DNA from: Liolophura sinensis
Taxonomy: Eukaryota > Mollusca > Polyplacophora > Chitonida > Chitonidae
DNA length: 64,000 nt
NCBI RefSeq assembly: GCF_032854445.1
Contig: NC_088302.1
Location: forward strand, 54,592,046-54,656,045
Direction of reading: 5' to 3'
Shown here: piece after piece, positions 49,160-60,997 of the stretch
How positions within the stretch are numbered: position 1 is the stretch's first letter
Layout of the letters: every line of letters starts with the position of its first letter
Notes under the pieces: generated by a model
What the model was told of the DNA's origin: nothing
Database searches by the model: none
The model's input: the letters and a program-made list of their open reading frames with translations, nothing else
Made by a program: the position numbers and the translations under genes

Positions 49160-49292
49160 CTTTGATGCCACAACAAGCTGCACTAAGCGCGGTGAAGTAC
49201 GTAGCATCTCCACGGCCTCCATGTGAGTTAACCCGATTAGGCTACGCCCATTCAGCATCAACAACTCATCACCTCGCTTCAAACGTCCATCT
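49160..49292 (-). CDS. PDZD2: PDZD2-like exon 3: second half of PDZ2
   Basis: The exon starts with A completing Lys and encodes DGRLKRGDELLMLNGRSLIG, the helix LTHMEAVEML (His at the class I position), and the final strand LVQLVVASK. The end is phase 0 (TCAAAG|GTAAAG). LVVASK also closes PDZ2 of vertebrate PDZD2 in my recollection, supporting orthology over other multi-PDZ families. Confidence 0.94.
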
Positions 49293-49956
49293 CTAAAACG
49301 AATAAACAAACTCCAAATATCATCACCTCTTCTTTTTGAAATGAAACTATGAGTATCATCAGAAACACTAGAAACTAGTTCCAATTTCCAACTGATTTTT
49401 TCACATTTTTTTTAATATTACATTATTTGTAGACCTGTGTCAATATTAATTAATCCTTATATGAGTGAGTGAGTGCTTAGGGTTTACCGTCGTACTTAAC
49501 AACTAAATAATCTTCACTTCTATTTGTGTAAAGTGCTGAAAATATAAACTCTGAAGATAAAGACCCTTTAACACCTCTCTTCGCCCATCCTCAACCATTT
49601 TTATTTGTAAAGCTTCCCTAATGAATGGAGGGGAAACCAGCTCTGATCAACTCCCCACTTAGATTACATACACAAGCATTCTTGGCATGCATTCATACAT
49701 CTGGCTCCGTGCTAATGGACATGAGTTTACGCCAAACATATACATGCACTGGGCCACTTTTTTCCCTCTGGGCACAAAGATCTTTCTGTGCACATTTCAC
49801 AAGGTGACCTGCTAAATATTAATGCCCATTATCTCTGACAGCAACAGTAACTCGGCAGTCAAACCCACACGGGCGAAACTTAAAGGCCTGTAAGCACAGC
49901 ACATTTTTTTCTCACACAAGCCTGTGTAGTATGTGGGTATATTTAGAAGTTCTTAC
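49293..49956 (-). other. PDZD2: Intron 2
   Basis: A GT-AG intron, donor CACAA|GTAAGA and acceptor TTCGTTTTAG. Nothing else is recognised in it. Confidence 0.8.
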
Positions 49957-50093
49957 TTGTGTGCAGCTCCCCCTTCTGTGATTCCTGCCACAAAAATGCC
50001 TATATCACCCCTTCTAGAGCCTCGTCCTCCTGCAATATGGATACCTAAGCCCTTGTTATCTTTGAGGAGGTGCATCTTAATGATCTGACGTCT
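49957..50093 (-). CDS. PDZD2: PDZD2-like exon 2: first half of PDZ2
   Basis: Behind GTTTTCTTACAG the exon encodes RRQIIKMHLLKDNKGLGIHI, then AGGRGSRRGDIGIFVAGITE and GGAAH. GLGI is the carboxylate-binding loop, and the GGRGS-R segment matches PDZ2 of vertebrate PDZD2 particularly well. The phase is 0 at the start and 2 at the end. Confidence 0.94.
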
Positions 50094-50310
50094 CTGTAAG
50101 AAAACAAAACAAAAAACAATGAGCATAACTTGTATGCTACAATGCATGTCATTATATCCTGCTATCATCACAAAAATAATATTTCCTCTTATCACATTTT
50201 AAAAGACTATTAATGATTTTCAGAGCACAAATGACCTCTATATTTTCCAGAAGATCCATGTTCCATTGCATTCTGATACACAAATGGTATGTCTATTCTC
50301 AGTATACACA

Positions 50311-50311
<1 letters not shown>

Positions 50312-50358
<47 letters not shown>
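50312..50358. repeat. (TA)n microsatellite
   Basis: Forty-seven bases of uninterrupted TA repeats followed by GTATGTAT. It should be highly length-variable. Confidence 0.98.
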
Positions 50359-50366
<8 letters not shown>

Positions 50367-51263
50367 CTATGTGTTTGTGTGTGAAAATTACACATATCTG
50401 TAGTCAGTAGAAATGTAACAAATAACACAATAACATGCACAACTCCCATGTTGCTTCATACACCACATGCATCATTCAAAGTGTTTTTCAAGTTCACTAT
50501 GTGGACTTTCAAGGACACCAGAAACCATATAAAGTCTACTGGATAGCCGCAAAGCTGAAAGCTACAAAGTATGCAGTTTAACCAATATAACCCCAGCCCA
50601 CACAGGTGTAATTTCTTGATATTTAAAGTGAAAAAATATGTGCAACAACAGATCACATACAAATATCACTAGCACATAAAGTCACTTTTGTACCAGAATT
50701 TGCAAGGAAAACTCCTTTTCTCAGGATAATCTTCATTAAAAATCTTCGTTAAGTTTTCTTTCAGGATATATTATGATTAAATTACGCAAAACTGGCTATG
50801 TTTATTTGGTTAATCGGCTAATGTAATCCATATACACCCCACTGTCAACATGTTAAATGTTTCGGGAGCTTTTCCCACACAACTGCAAACCAATCAGTGA
50901 CAGGGCTCACTTTTACAAACATGTCATACATGTACCATAATCGCACATATAGGAAAATGGTTCAGTAACAGTGACATACCAAATATTGTATGACAAATGT
51001 ACCATAAAAAAATGTCATACGCCGCTTGGTCAAACTAGGCCAAGAGCTGTGGATGACACTGTACTCCACATTAGGTCATAAGAGAGGATATCCTGGACAA
51101 TTAATGGCTAACAATTTCCCCATCCTGCGTAACTGTCAGTATGTGACTGATACAGCAGCTTCTTGCTCAGCCGTTTCTACAGCCTCTAGTACATTTTCAT
51201 ACCAAATGAAAACAGAATTATACTTTTGCAGATCTGTAACTTGGTATCTTAATACTAACGTAT

Positions 51264-51362
51264 CTGTGGATAATTGTGGGTTTCCCTGGGCTGGCCCGTC
51301 GTATAGGTGAAATATTCTTGATTACGGCGTAAAATACCTATCAAATAAACAGATAAATAATA
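51264..51362 (+). mobile_element. Internally deleted Meta-type SINE fragment
   Basis: GTGGGTTTCCCTGGGCT is joined directly to GGCCCGTCGTATAGGTGAAA and ATTCTTGATTACGGCGTAAA with an AAATAA-type tail. Compared with the full SINE at 39.6 kb, about 35 bases of the core (the CCCACCATAATG part) and the whole tRNA head are missing. Confidence 0.8.
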
Positions 51363-51460
51363 CTTAAAATAGTTTTAAATTAAAGCTGTTACATTCCTTA
51401 CAGCTACACCGGTGGCCAAACATCAAGGCCCAATTGAATGTCAAATAAGAAATCACTGTG

Positions 51461-51632
51461 AAAGTAATGCACTAAGCTAATGTGTTACGATAGGAAAAAT
51501 TAAGCTTTGGCAAACATCTGTTTAGGAACAGATGCTAACACAAAGTAATGCACTGAACTAATCTGACATGATCAGAAAATTAAGCTTTGGAAAACATTTG
51601 TTTACCAGCTAATGCTAACACACATAATTACC
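51461..51632. repeat. Two-copy direct repeat of about 85 bp
   Basis: AAAGTAATGCACTAAGCTAA...AATTAAGCTTTGGCAAACAT...GATGCTAACACA is followed at about 51547 by a second copy with some ten changes. Confidence 0.75.
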
Positions 51633-51999
51633 AATAGCTTTATTCAACTGTCGAAGTACTTAGACAGTGGACAATTCAACACATTCAACCTGCATCTAAA
51701 AATTGTAACAGTACTTACAAAAACTGGCAGCATTAGGAAAAAGCATGACACATAGGAAAAATAATCAAATGAGTTTGAACCCCACACTATCAGATATCAT
51801 AGGCCTTGACAATCACCACACCTGGTTAAGTACGTACATTTCACATTGCTGGAAACATGGTGTGCAATCACCCCACTCTAGTGTCCCATCTGGCTTGCCT
51901 GGGCTCAGTTCAATTTGGAGAGCGAGGACAGAGAGCATGTAGGTGACAGGAAATGTCAGGACACAATGAAGATATGAAATTTTGGTTTAAATAGTTAAG

Positions 52000-53100
52000 G
52001 TGAATAAGCTGTTGTCAGTCCAAAGCCATGGTGTACGGTTTCATAGCTACTTTTCTGTGCAGCATCCTAAAGCCTGTCTCTTCCTCATGGGCATGTAAGG
52101 TCCTGAATTGAAATTGGAAACTAAGATATTTCTTTAATGGTTAAATTTGGTCTAGTAAGAGTAACGTGTTTTGGGCTCGTCACGACTCAAAGTACGTGTG
52201 TGGACAGACATTTTTTGTATATTGCATCATGGCTTTGGACTTATGTTCCTGATAGGGTGGTGGTATGGGGGAATGCCGTCCGGATTGTTGAGAATTACCC
52301 ATGAAAATTGTCTGTTGATAAATGTGGAGAGGAGAGAGAGTTGTTCATTTCATGGTTTGAGTGACAGGAGGCCGATCTATGGGGTAGGTTCCCTGCAGCA
52401 CAAGTATAGTAATGCACAGTTACCTCCAAAGTCTATGTTAAATGCACCGGCTTACACATTTCTATTTCTGAAGTAGGGCGGCATCATTTAAATATTTCTA
52501 GCGATAAATCGCAGCTCAAATCTGTTGGGCAGCACAAACTACATGTTTTGGGCTACAATTTGGTGTATGTCTCAGACTTGTATTTTTCGTAGTTCTCGAG
52601 TTACAGGCCATTGAAATTACATGACTGAAAAAAGTTTTTGACCATATCTCAAAAAGTTATATAGATAGACATAATCCAAAAGTAGATTCCGAATCAACAA
52701 AAATGATAAGATTTTGCTCAAACTTGTTCTAACTGGAATCACTCTACAAGTATATCAACTTTCAAAAGAATGTGTCTGTTAGTTCTTGGGAAGAAGATTT
52801 TTAAAGGTTTTGATCAAAATCCAAGATGGCCGTCATGTCACCTGACCAAAGATAGCCAAAAATGGCCAAAATTTGCCTCGTAACCTTGCTCCTAAAATCA
52901 CAAAATTTCAACAACATCCAATGAAAACTTTTCTTTTTACAACTGTTAACGCTTTCAAAAACACAGAAAAAAAATAATAAAAATCCGAATAATTTCAATA
53001 GGACAGCGGAAAGAGTGTTGTTGCACCTAAATATTGGACCATATTTACATAATACATGTAATTTATATACACAAGTGAATACCACCAACTGTTAAACAAA
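52000..53100. other. Possible old transposable element, unclassified
   Basis: The stretch contains phrases typical of dispersed repeats, such as GTAGTTCTCGAGTTACAGGC, ACCATATCTCAAAAAGTTAT and AAAATCCAAGATGGCCGTCA. No transposase or reverse transcriptase and no terminal repeats are visible. A 101-codon plus ORF lacks a domain. Confidence 0.3.
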
Positions 53101-53192
53101 CAGATTTAATTAGGATTTTATCGCTTTGATTTGTATGTAACTGTAACAAATGCTAAGAAAAAACATTTGGTAGAACCATTTTACGTAGGTTC

Positions 53193-53213
53193 ATTGCGGG
53201 TGGGTCCCGCAAT
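53193..53213. other. Short hairpin, 8 bp arms
   Basis: ATTGCGGG-TGGGT-CCCGCAAT, GC-rich in AT-rich surroundings. Function unknown. Confidence 0.6.
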
Positions 53214-54215
53214 TGACTTCATGGTGGGTCCACCGACATCTGCACATGCAGTGTTGCTGACTAGCACCTCTGTTTGGGTGGTCGTGTTATTCTCCGAGGT
53301 CTTTTGAAGTCGCTAACTCTAACAGAGGCTTACAATTATGATACATCTGCCATGGCTTCTGGATGCATGCATGCATTACTGATAGATGCATATTCTATGA
53401 ACAGAAAAAAATGGGTCAAAGCAGCAAAAAATGCTTGTAAAATAACATGAATTTTTAGTGTTACCAACATAAAGCCTAGCATTTTAATGATTCTATGACT
53501 TGGAGACGAAGGTTAGGGACATTACATATATGTATATAAAAAACATATATGTTTCCTTTTATGCTCATTCTGATATAAGTACCCTAATACACTGATATTT
53601 TCACATTAATAAACATAGCTTGCTGTGCAAGGAACTGATTGCAGGAAATCAGAAGTCATCCATGCTCACAAACGCTGGTTCAAGTTCTTCTCCTATTGTA
53701 GCAAACCAAACATTACCCTTCCCCCAGGCACTGCTTCCCTGTTGGATTCCTGAGGCACAGGAGAATTTACCACTATATGTGCCCAAAACGCCATGAACAA
53801 TTTAAGTGCCATTTGCCACATGACATACTTTTCCCATCAGAGCCAAAGCCCAAGGGCTTAAGCACTACTCCTGGTTCATGCAGAACTAAAGCTCTGTTTT
53901 CAAGAACACATAAGCCCGGCCCCCAACATCAAACAACATGGCTGTTGTTCATTCACATGGGTTCTTACCCATGAAATAAGCTTTGCTATAGGTGCACTAC
54001 TTTCACAACTGAACACAACATCTCTACACTCTTTCTACACCCCCACGCCTCATCTCCAAAAATTACAGCACAGCCTAAATACCATCATCATAATCTGATA
54101 CAAAGTTATAAATTATCTGAGTTATAAATTCAGATCCAAATGCCGATTGTTTCATGGGTATCCAAGATAAATGTTTTCAGAAAAAATAAATGAATATGAT
54201 GTTCATTTGACTGGA

Positions 54216-54572
54216 CAAGTCTGATGTATACATGTAATATACATGAAGTCTGATGCATACTTATAACGTACATGAAGTCTGATGTATACAGGTAACGTAC
54301 ACGAAGTCTGATGTTTACATGTAATATACAGGAAGTCTGATGTGTACATGTAACATACATGAAGTCTGATGTATACATGTAATATTCATGAAGTCTGATG
54401 TACATATGTACTGTACATGAAGTTTGATGTACACATTTAATATACATGAAGTCTGATGTGTACATATAATACACATGAAATCTGATATTTACATTTAATA
54501 TACATGAAGTCCGATGTACACATGTAATACACATGAAGACTGATGTATACATATAATAAACATGAAGCATGA
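54216..54572. repeat. 30 bp minisatellite, about 12 copies, intronic
   Basis: The unit is CATGAAGTCTGATGTATACA plus TGTAATATAC with frequent substitutions. Ten codons long, it gives a 155-codon minus-strand ORF with Tyr/Cys-rich repeats, not taken as a gene. Confidence 0.92.
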
Positions 54573-55102
54573 AGTAAACAATACTTACAGCAGTCATATC
54601 AGCAATAATTTATAATTATTGTAGTGAGACCATGTTAATATCAGCCTGTACAACATATACGTAATGCCCTCTCTCTTCCCTCCCTTACCCCATCCCAACA
54701 CCCCCATTCCTGGCAGCCAGCTTCTTGCTATGTTGATTGACCCAATAAATGGCTGGTTAAAATTATTTGCAGGGTAAACTTTAATAAGCCTCTAAATATC
54801 AACAGGCAATGTAGAAATTTCCTAATTCAATATCATTTTTGTCTGAATTTTCAAAACTTTGGTGTCAGCTGCCTTAACCGAGGACAATGCTATTTTCCAA
54901 GATATAATCATCTTCACATACATCCATTCAGGAATGGCCTATGTGTAGCCACACTTCCTCTTTGTTAAGTGGCTATATCGTTTTACCACCACTTCTCTGA
55001 GTAACAACTACATCTAAAATCATAGCCTAATGTAGTCATTGATGACTTTAATCCCAGACATCTTCATCCATGGTAATTAGTTTAAGACCAGTTTAAATCC
55101 AC

Positions 55103-56165
55103 GAGAGCTCCCACACCTTCCAGCTGAGAGTTCCCACACCTTCCAGCTGACAGCTCCCACACCTTCCAGCTGAGAGTTCCTATCTTCCAGCTGAGAGCTC
55201 CCACACCCTCCGGCTGAGCTCCCACACCTTCCAGCTGAGAGTTCCTATCTTCCACCTGAGAGCTCCTACACCTTCCAGCTGACAGCTCCCACACCTTCCA
55301 GCTGAGAGCTCCCACACCTTCCAGCTGAGAGCTCCCACACCTTCCAGCTGAGAGCTCCCACACCTTCCAGCTGACAGCTCCCACACCTTCCAGCTGACAG
55401 CTCCCACACCTTCCAGCTGAGAGCTCCCACACCTTCCAGCTGAGAGCTCCCACACCTTCCAGCTGAGAGCTCCCACACCTTCCAGCTGACAGCTCCCACA
55501 CCTTCCAGCTGAGAGTTCCCACATCTTCCAGCTGAGAGCTCCCACACCTTCCAGCTGAGAGCTCCCACACCTTCCAGCTGACAGCTCCCACACCTTCCAG
55601 CTGAGAGTTCCCACACCTTCCAGCTGAGAGCTCCCACACCTTCCAGCTGAGAGCTCCCACACCTTCCAGCTGACAGCTCCCACACCTTCCAGCTGAGAGT
55701 TCCCACATCTTCCAGCTGAGAGCTCCCACACCTTCCAGCTGAGAGCTCCCACACCTTCCAGCTGAGAGCTCCCACACCTTCCAGCTGAGAGCTCCCACAC
55801 CTTCCAGCTGAGAGTTCCCACATCTTCCAGCTGAGAGCTCCCACACCTTCCAGCTGAGAGCTCCCACACCTTCCAGCTGACAGCTCCCACACCTTCCAGC
55901 TGAGAGTTCCCACACCTTCCAGCTGAGAGCTCCCACACCTTCCAGCTGAGAGCTCCCACACCTTCCAGCTGAGAGCTCCCACACCTTCCAGCTGACAGCT
56001 CCCACACCTTCCAGCTGAGAGTTCCCACATCTTCCAGCTGAGAGCTCCCACACCTTCCAGCTGAGAGCTCCCACACCTTCCAGCTGACAGCTCCCACACC
56101 TTCCAGCTGACAGCTCCCACACCTTCCAGCTGACAGCTCCCACACCTTCCAGCTGAGAGTTCCCA
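55103..56165. repeat. 23 bp minisatellite, about 46 copies, intronic
   Basis: The unit is GAGAGCTCCCACACCTTCCA plus GCT. As 23 is not a multiple of three, the minus strand reads the same 23-residue cycle (WELSAGRCGSCQLEGVGALS...) in all three frames with no stop, giving three overlapping ORFs of 321, 328 and 353 codons. Variation is limited to GAGAGC/GACAGC/GAGAGT and ACACC/ACATC. It lies in intron 1. Confidence 0.96.
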
Positions 56166-57316
56166 TACAGATGACTTAAGGGCTAATTTTTCAAAGTACA
56201 TTCTTCCCTCAAAAATTATTTCATCAAACATTAATCATCATCCAAAGAAAGAATACCATAATTTCCTATCTGAAGGTCAATATCATTACAGAAATCTGTT
56301 TGAAACATATATGTAAGTGCTAATGGCAGCTGACATCTGCTGACACCGGGCCAGGTATCTAGGCTAATTAACACCCTGTACGGAACTAGGTCTCCCTATC
56401 ACAGAATCTGTCGTCACTTGGGTTATTTTTCTCAGGGGTGAGTTGATGATTTTTGCAACACACTTGGCCACTGATCAACAGGGGAGAGGCCTACAAGTAC
56501 TTTAAACCTAATCATCTATTGCACACTTTAGTCCTCCAGTTTGTGAATGACAAACCTCTTTTATTCCTCAGTAAAGAGTTTTACTGCACAAGGGATTGGT
56601 TGCTTCTTATATATTAATATACTTCTTGACAGGCCAGGTCTCCTGATGCCTGATTCATTGTGTTTTGAAATAATGACTTCATAAAGGACATGCATGCATA
56701 TACAAAAACCATCATTTCTCAATGACAGCCAAAACTGAAAATAGGCTTTGTAATTTATCCACAAAAATTTATTTCTGATTGTGAACATTTTCTCTAAACA
56801 GACCCCTGACTTCCGTAATCAATTAATCAAGTTTTATATGTCATGTAACAATATCCAATGTTTCATACTGACCTTGTTAATTACAGTTCCCTTCCATGGA
56901 ACAATCTCATGGGTTAATGAACATGTGTACTTAGAGTCAGACATTGTCGACTGGTTAGATACAACGTCTGACATGCCACAGGCTACAGATTACATGTACT
57001 CTCCTTTGTAACATCCTCTGTGAAGTCTGTAAAGATGCGAGTACTTCACCGTTCCACAATCATAGTCACCCATGGACAAAACTTAGCCAACCAAATGTAA
57101 AACACAACTGTAAATCATTAGCCCTGGCAAAGTGTAACCAATCAGTGCTCAGGAGACTACTATGTCCCTGACAGCCATGTGACATCAGTGTCTATCATTT
57201 ATGACCAGTGTGGCATGGAAGAATAGAATCATTTTTGGACATTCAGTTGTCTAGTTTTGCTATCATAGATCATTTTTAGTATCGTTGACTACAAGTAAAG
57301 TATTGCAGTGGCTTAC

Positions 57317-58175
57317 CTTTCCCACGAATGTTGGCGAGGACACCAGCCCCCTCAATGTGCTGAACTCTGTGGGCGTGTTACAGCCACTTCCTGTCCCCTC
57401 AGTACGGTAATACCCATCGTTGACAGACCGGTTCAAAACATCCTCCCCAATCTGAGTATTAATACGCAACGCCAATGGCTTCTTCTTCACAAACTTTGGC
57501 ATGTCATTGTATGAATTTCTGCTGTATGTCAATTCACTAGCACTATGGTAGCCATTAGAGACATTTGCATAATCATTGTAGTCACTGGTGTATTCAGGCG
57601 ATCGGGGTGAGCAGTTCGACATGGGTAATACAGTTCTGTCCATCTGGTCAGGATCTGATGGCCGCCTGTGCGGTCTGGGTTTAGTTAATGGAAGATCACC
57701 CTTGCAGAGGTTTTGTTCAGGACTGTTCGTCATATGTGGACTCTGCCTCTCGTGATTGGTCAGGACGGACTGGTAGTCAGAGTTTGTGCGATGAGTGGCA
57801 GGAGAGCTGTATGGACTGGAGCTATTCTGTACATTCATAGAGCACATATTCTGGTAGTTTTGTGAGTAAGTCTCTCTGGAGGCCATCATGTGATGGTCCA
57901 GACTATGCTGTCTGTAAGGAGATTTGGGGTAGCCATGTTCACTTTGTACGTAGCTGAAACTGTTTTGCGGCGAATCTGTAGAGTCATTTTGATCCTGGAG
58001 ATTCGTGAAGTCTGTAAGCGGATTACTTTGTGACCTATTCACACACACCTGTGACTCCTGGTCCTGGAATGATGACTGCCTGACAGGTGGTGGAGGGGGC
58101 GGGGCTTGTCGTTTCCGTCTTCTCCGTAATGTCATCACTAGATTTCCTGACTTCAAAGCTGTAGATAGCATCATC
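57317..58175 (-). CDS. PDZD2: PDZD2-like exon 1 in this window: end of PDZ1 and long disordered linker
   Basis: The exon opens with one base completing a codon (acceptor TTTGTTGTCTGCAG), so coding exons lie upstream. Its first residues, MMLSTALKSGNLVMTLRRRR, fit the second helix and last strand of a PDZ domain, the expected PDZ1. A proline run in QAPPPPPPV follows as a possible SH3 or EVH1 ligand. Then come about 230 Ser/Asn/Tyr-rich residues, with many YxxH/SPY motifs such as SPYRQHSLDHH, and finally SSPTFVGK, which joins PDZ2. The exon ends in phase 0. Two ATG codons open the visible frame, so an internal start cannot be excluded. A second frame (DDAIYSFEV...) is open only for the first 47 codons and is judged a shadow. 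Confidence 0.88.
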
Positions 58176-58421
58176 CTGCAGACAACAAACAGGCACAGTT
58201 ACAGAATAGATCAGCTCCCCAAAATATATCACAATTAACAGTAGCACAAAATAAAGTACGTCTTCATATCCATGCTTCTGGTAGTATAATTAGTATAGTA
58301 TGATTCTCATACGTAAGTAAAAATATGATCATACTTGGTTTGTCAAATAGTTATGAGTTCTCAAACCGACATAACTCAAAAAGCTACAAAACTAATCTTT
58401 ACAGCTTCATATGAAGTGTGT
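58176..58421. other. Start of the upstream intron
   Basis: AT-rich sequence upstream of exon 1, including its acceptor. No exon seen. Confidence 0.5.
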
Positions 58422-60580
58422 AGATTCACCACTCTACCAAATGAGCTGTCAGACCAAAACAGCTACAATGTACATGTACAGCAGATTCACCACTCTACCA
58501 AATGAGCTGTCAGACCAAAACAGCTACAATGTACATGTACAGTAGATTCACCACTCTACCAAATGAGCTGTCAGACCAAAACAGCTACAATGTACATGTA
58601 CAGTAGATTCACCACTCTACCAAATGAGCTGTCAGACCAAAACAGCTACAATGTACATGTACAGTAGATTCACCACTCTACCAAATGAGCAGTCAGACCA
58701 AAACAGCTACAATGTACATGTACAGTAGATTCACCACTCTACCAAATGAGCTGTCAGACCAAAACAGCTACAATGTACATGTACAGTAGATTCACCACTC
58801 TACCAAATGAGCTGTCAGACCAAAACAGCTACAATGTACATGTACAGTAGATTCACCACTCTACCAAATGAGCTGTCAGACCAAAACAGCTACAATGTAC
58901 ATGTACAGTAGATTCACCACTCTACCAAATGAGCAGTCAGACCAAAACAGCTACAATGTACATGTACAGTAGATTCACCACTCTACCAAATGAGCTGTCA
59001 GACCAAAACAGCTACAATGTACATGTACAGTAGATTCACCACTCTACCAAATGAGCTGTCAGGCCAAAACAGCTACAATGTACATGTACAGTAGATTCAC
59101 CACTCTACCAAATGAGCTGTCAGACCAAAACAGCTACAATGTACATGTACAGTAGATTCACCACTCTACCAAATGAGCTGTCAGACCAAAACAGCTACAA
59201 TGTACATGTACAGCAGATTCACCACTCTACCAAATGAGCTGTCAGACCAAAACAGCTACAATGTACATGTACAGCAGATTCACCACTCTACCAAATGAGC
59301 TGTCAGACCAAAACAGCTACAATGTACATGTACAGTAGATTCACCACTCTACCAAATGAGCTGTCAGACCAAAACAGCTACAATGTACATGTACAGTAGA
59401 TTCACCACTCTACCAAATGAGCTGTCAGACCAAAACAGCTACAATGTACATGTACAGTAGATTCACCACTCTACCAAATGAGCTGTCAGACCAAAACAGC
59501 TACAATGTACATGTACAGTAGATTCACCACTCTACCAAATGAGCTGTCAGACCAAAACAGCTACAATGTACATGTACAGTAGATTCACCACTCTACCAAA
59601 TGAGCTGTCAGACCAAAACAGCTACAATGTACATGTACAGTAGATTCACCACTCTACCAAATGAGCTGTCAGACCAAAACAGCTACAATGTACATGTACA
59701 GTAGATTCACAATGTACATGTACAGTAGATTCACCACTCTACCAAATGAGCTGTCAGACCAAAACAGCTACAATGTACATGTACAGTAGATTCACCACAC
59801 TACCAAATGAGCTGTCAGACCAAAACAGCTACAATGTACATGTACAGTAGATTCACCACTCTACCAAATGAGCTGTCAGACCAAAACAGCTACAATGTAC
59901 ATGTACAGTAGATTCACCACTCTACCAAATGAGCTGTCAGACCAAAACAGCTACAATGTACATGTACAGTAGATTCACCACTCTACCAAATGAGCTGTCA
60001 GACCAAAACAGCTACAATGTACATGTACAGTAGATTCACCACTCTACCAAATGAGCTGTCAGACCAAAACAGCTACAATGTACATGTACAGCAGATTCAC
60101 CACTCTACCAAATGAGCTGTCAGACCAAAACAGCTACAATGTACATGTACAGCAGATTCACCACTCTACCAAATGAGCTGTCAGACCAAAACAGCTACAA
60201 TGTACATGTACAGCAGATTCACCACTCTACCAAATGAGCTGTCAGACCAAAACAGCTACAATGTACATGTACAGCAGATTCACCACTCTACCAAATGAGC
60301 TGTCAGACCAAAACAGCTACAATGTACATGTACAGCAGATTCACCACTCTACCAAATGAGCTGTCAGACCAAAACAGCTACAATGTACATGTACAGCAGA
60401 TTCACCACTCTACCAAATGAGCTGTCAGACCAAAACAGCTACAATGTACATGTACAGCAGATTCACCACTCTACCAAATGAGCTGTCAGACCAAAACAGC
60501 TACAATGTACATGTACAGCCGATTCACCACTCTACCAAATGAGCTGTCAGACCAAAACAGCTACAATGTGCATGTACAGT
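58422..60580. repeat. 61 bp minisatellite, about 35 copies, with a tRNA A-box-like segment in each unit
   Basis: The unit begins AGATTCACCACTCTACCAAA, continues TGAGCTGTCAGACCAAAACA and ends GCTACAATGTACATGTACAGT. On the minus strand the first half reads GACAGCTCATTTGGTAGAGT, strikingly like the D-arm and A-box part of a tRNA (AGCTCAgtTGGTAGAGc). Each unit also holds the perfect palindrome TGTACATGTACA. Copies are almost identical; CAGTAG and CAGCAG variants occur in runs. One 24 bp partial unit sits near 59705. Confidence 0.97.
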
Positions 60581-60997
60581 GGTTCTTCTTTAATACAGGC
60601 AGTACACTGAAAACACACTAAATTATCTTTTAATAAATTTACAGTTAAAAATGTTCCCATGAGCTTGCTAAATACTTAATACCTAAATCTACAAATTTAT
60701 GCCCAGATATTAGAGATTCTAACTTTAAGTACATTTTATAAATGCCTATGTTGTATTCTTAGATCCTTAACATGAGAATATTTCTATGTACATGTTATTG
60801 TATGTATAACCCACACTATAATGTTAATGGAGATCAAGGGAGACAACTCTAAATTTCAAACCTACTGAGCAGCCGTTTAAGTTATGAATCACCAGTCATA
60901 CTTATTGATTTCTCTCTCCCTCAACCAACAACAAAAGGACCTACATTTCCATATGTCCTTTGCCAGACAATTACGTTTAATGATGGAAAGCTGGGTG
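60581..60997. other. No feature seen
   Basis: AT-rich spacer between two arrays; no ORF or exon recognised. Confidence 0.5.

Larger units (their letters stand above)
50094..57316 (-). other. PDZD2: Intron 1 in this window (7.2 kb)
   Basis: It links exon 1 (donor GGAAAG|GTAAGC) to exon 2. It contains an AT microsatellite, a SINE relic, a possible transposable element at 52.0-53.1 kb, and 30 and 23 bp arrays, all listed separately. The remaining sequence, including 56166-57316, shows no exon. Confidence 0.8.
41195..58175 (-). other. PDZD2: PDZD2/pro-IL16-like gene, span of the nine visible exons
   Basis: Nine exons join into one frame of 952 codons with matching phases at all eight junctions (0, 2, 0, 0, 1, 2, 1, 2). 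They encode the end of PDZ1, then PDZ2, PDZ3 and PDZ4 separated by disordered linkers, the N-terminal architecture of vertebrate PDZD2; pro-IL16 shares the PDZ3-PDZ4 pair. Members of this family are cytoplasmic or junctional scaffolds, and in vertebrates their C-terminal PDZ pairs can be released. The start codon and most of PDZ1 lie beyond base 64000. No stop is reached: the last exon ends with a phase 0 donor. All three complete PDZ domains are split by an intron just before or next to the GD-x-(I/L) motif. Confidence 0.9.

Noticed and set aside
54130-54597. 155-codon minus ORF with Tyr/Cys repeats
   Set aside because: It is the 30 bp intronic array.
55082-56231. Three ORFs of 321-353 codons on the minus strand
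   Set aside because: They are the 23 bp array read in three frames inside intron 1.
58035-58247. Alternative frame at the start of exon 1 (DDAIYSFEV...)
   Set aside because: It stops after 47 codons of the exon, while the other frame is open through the whole exon and joins PDZ2 in phase.
58422-60580. CRISPR-like array
   Set aside because: The units are contiguous with no unique spacers, and the genome is animal. The same holds for the other arrays.
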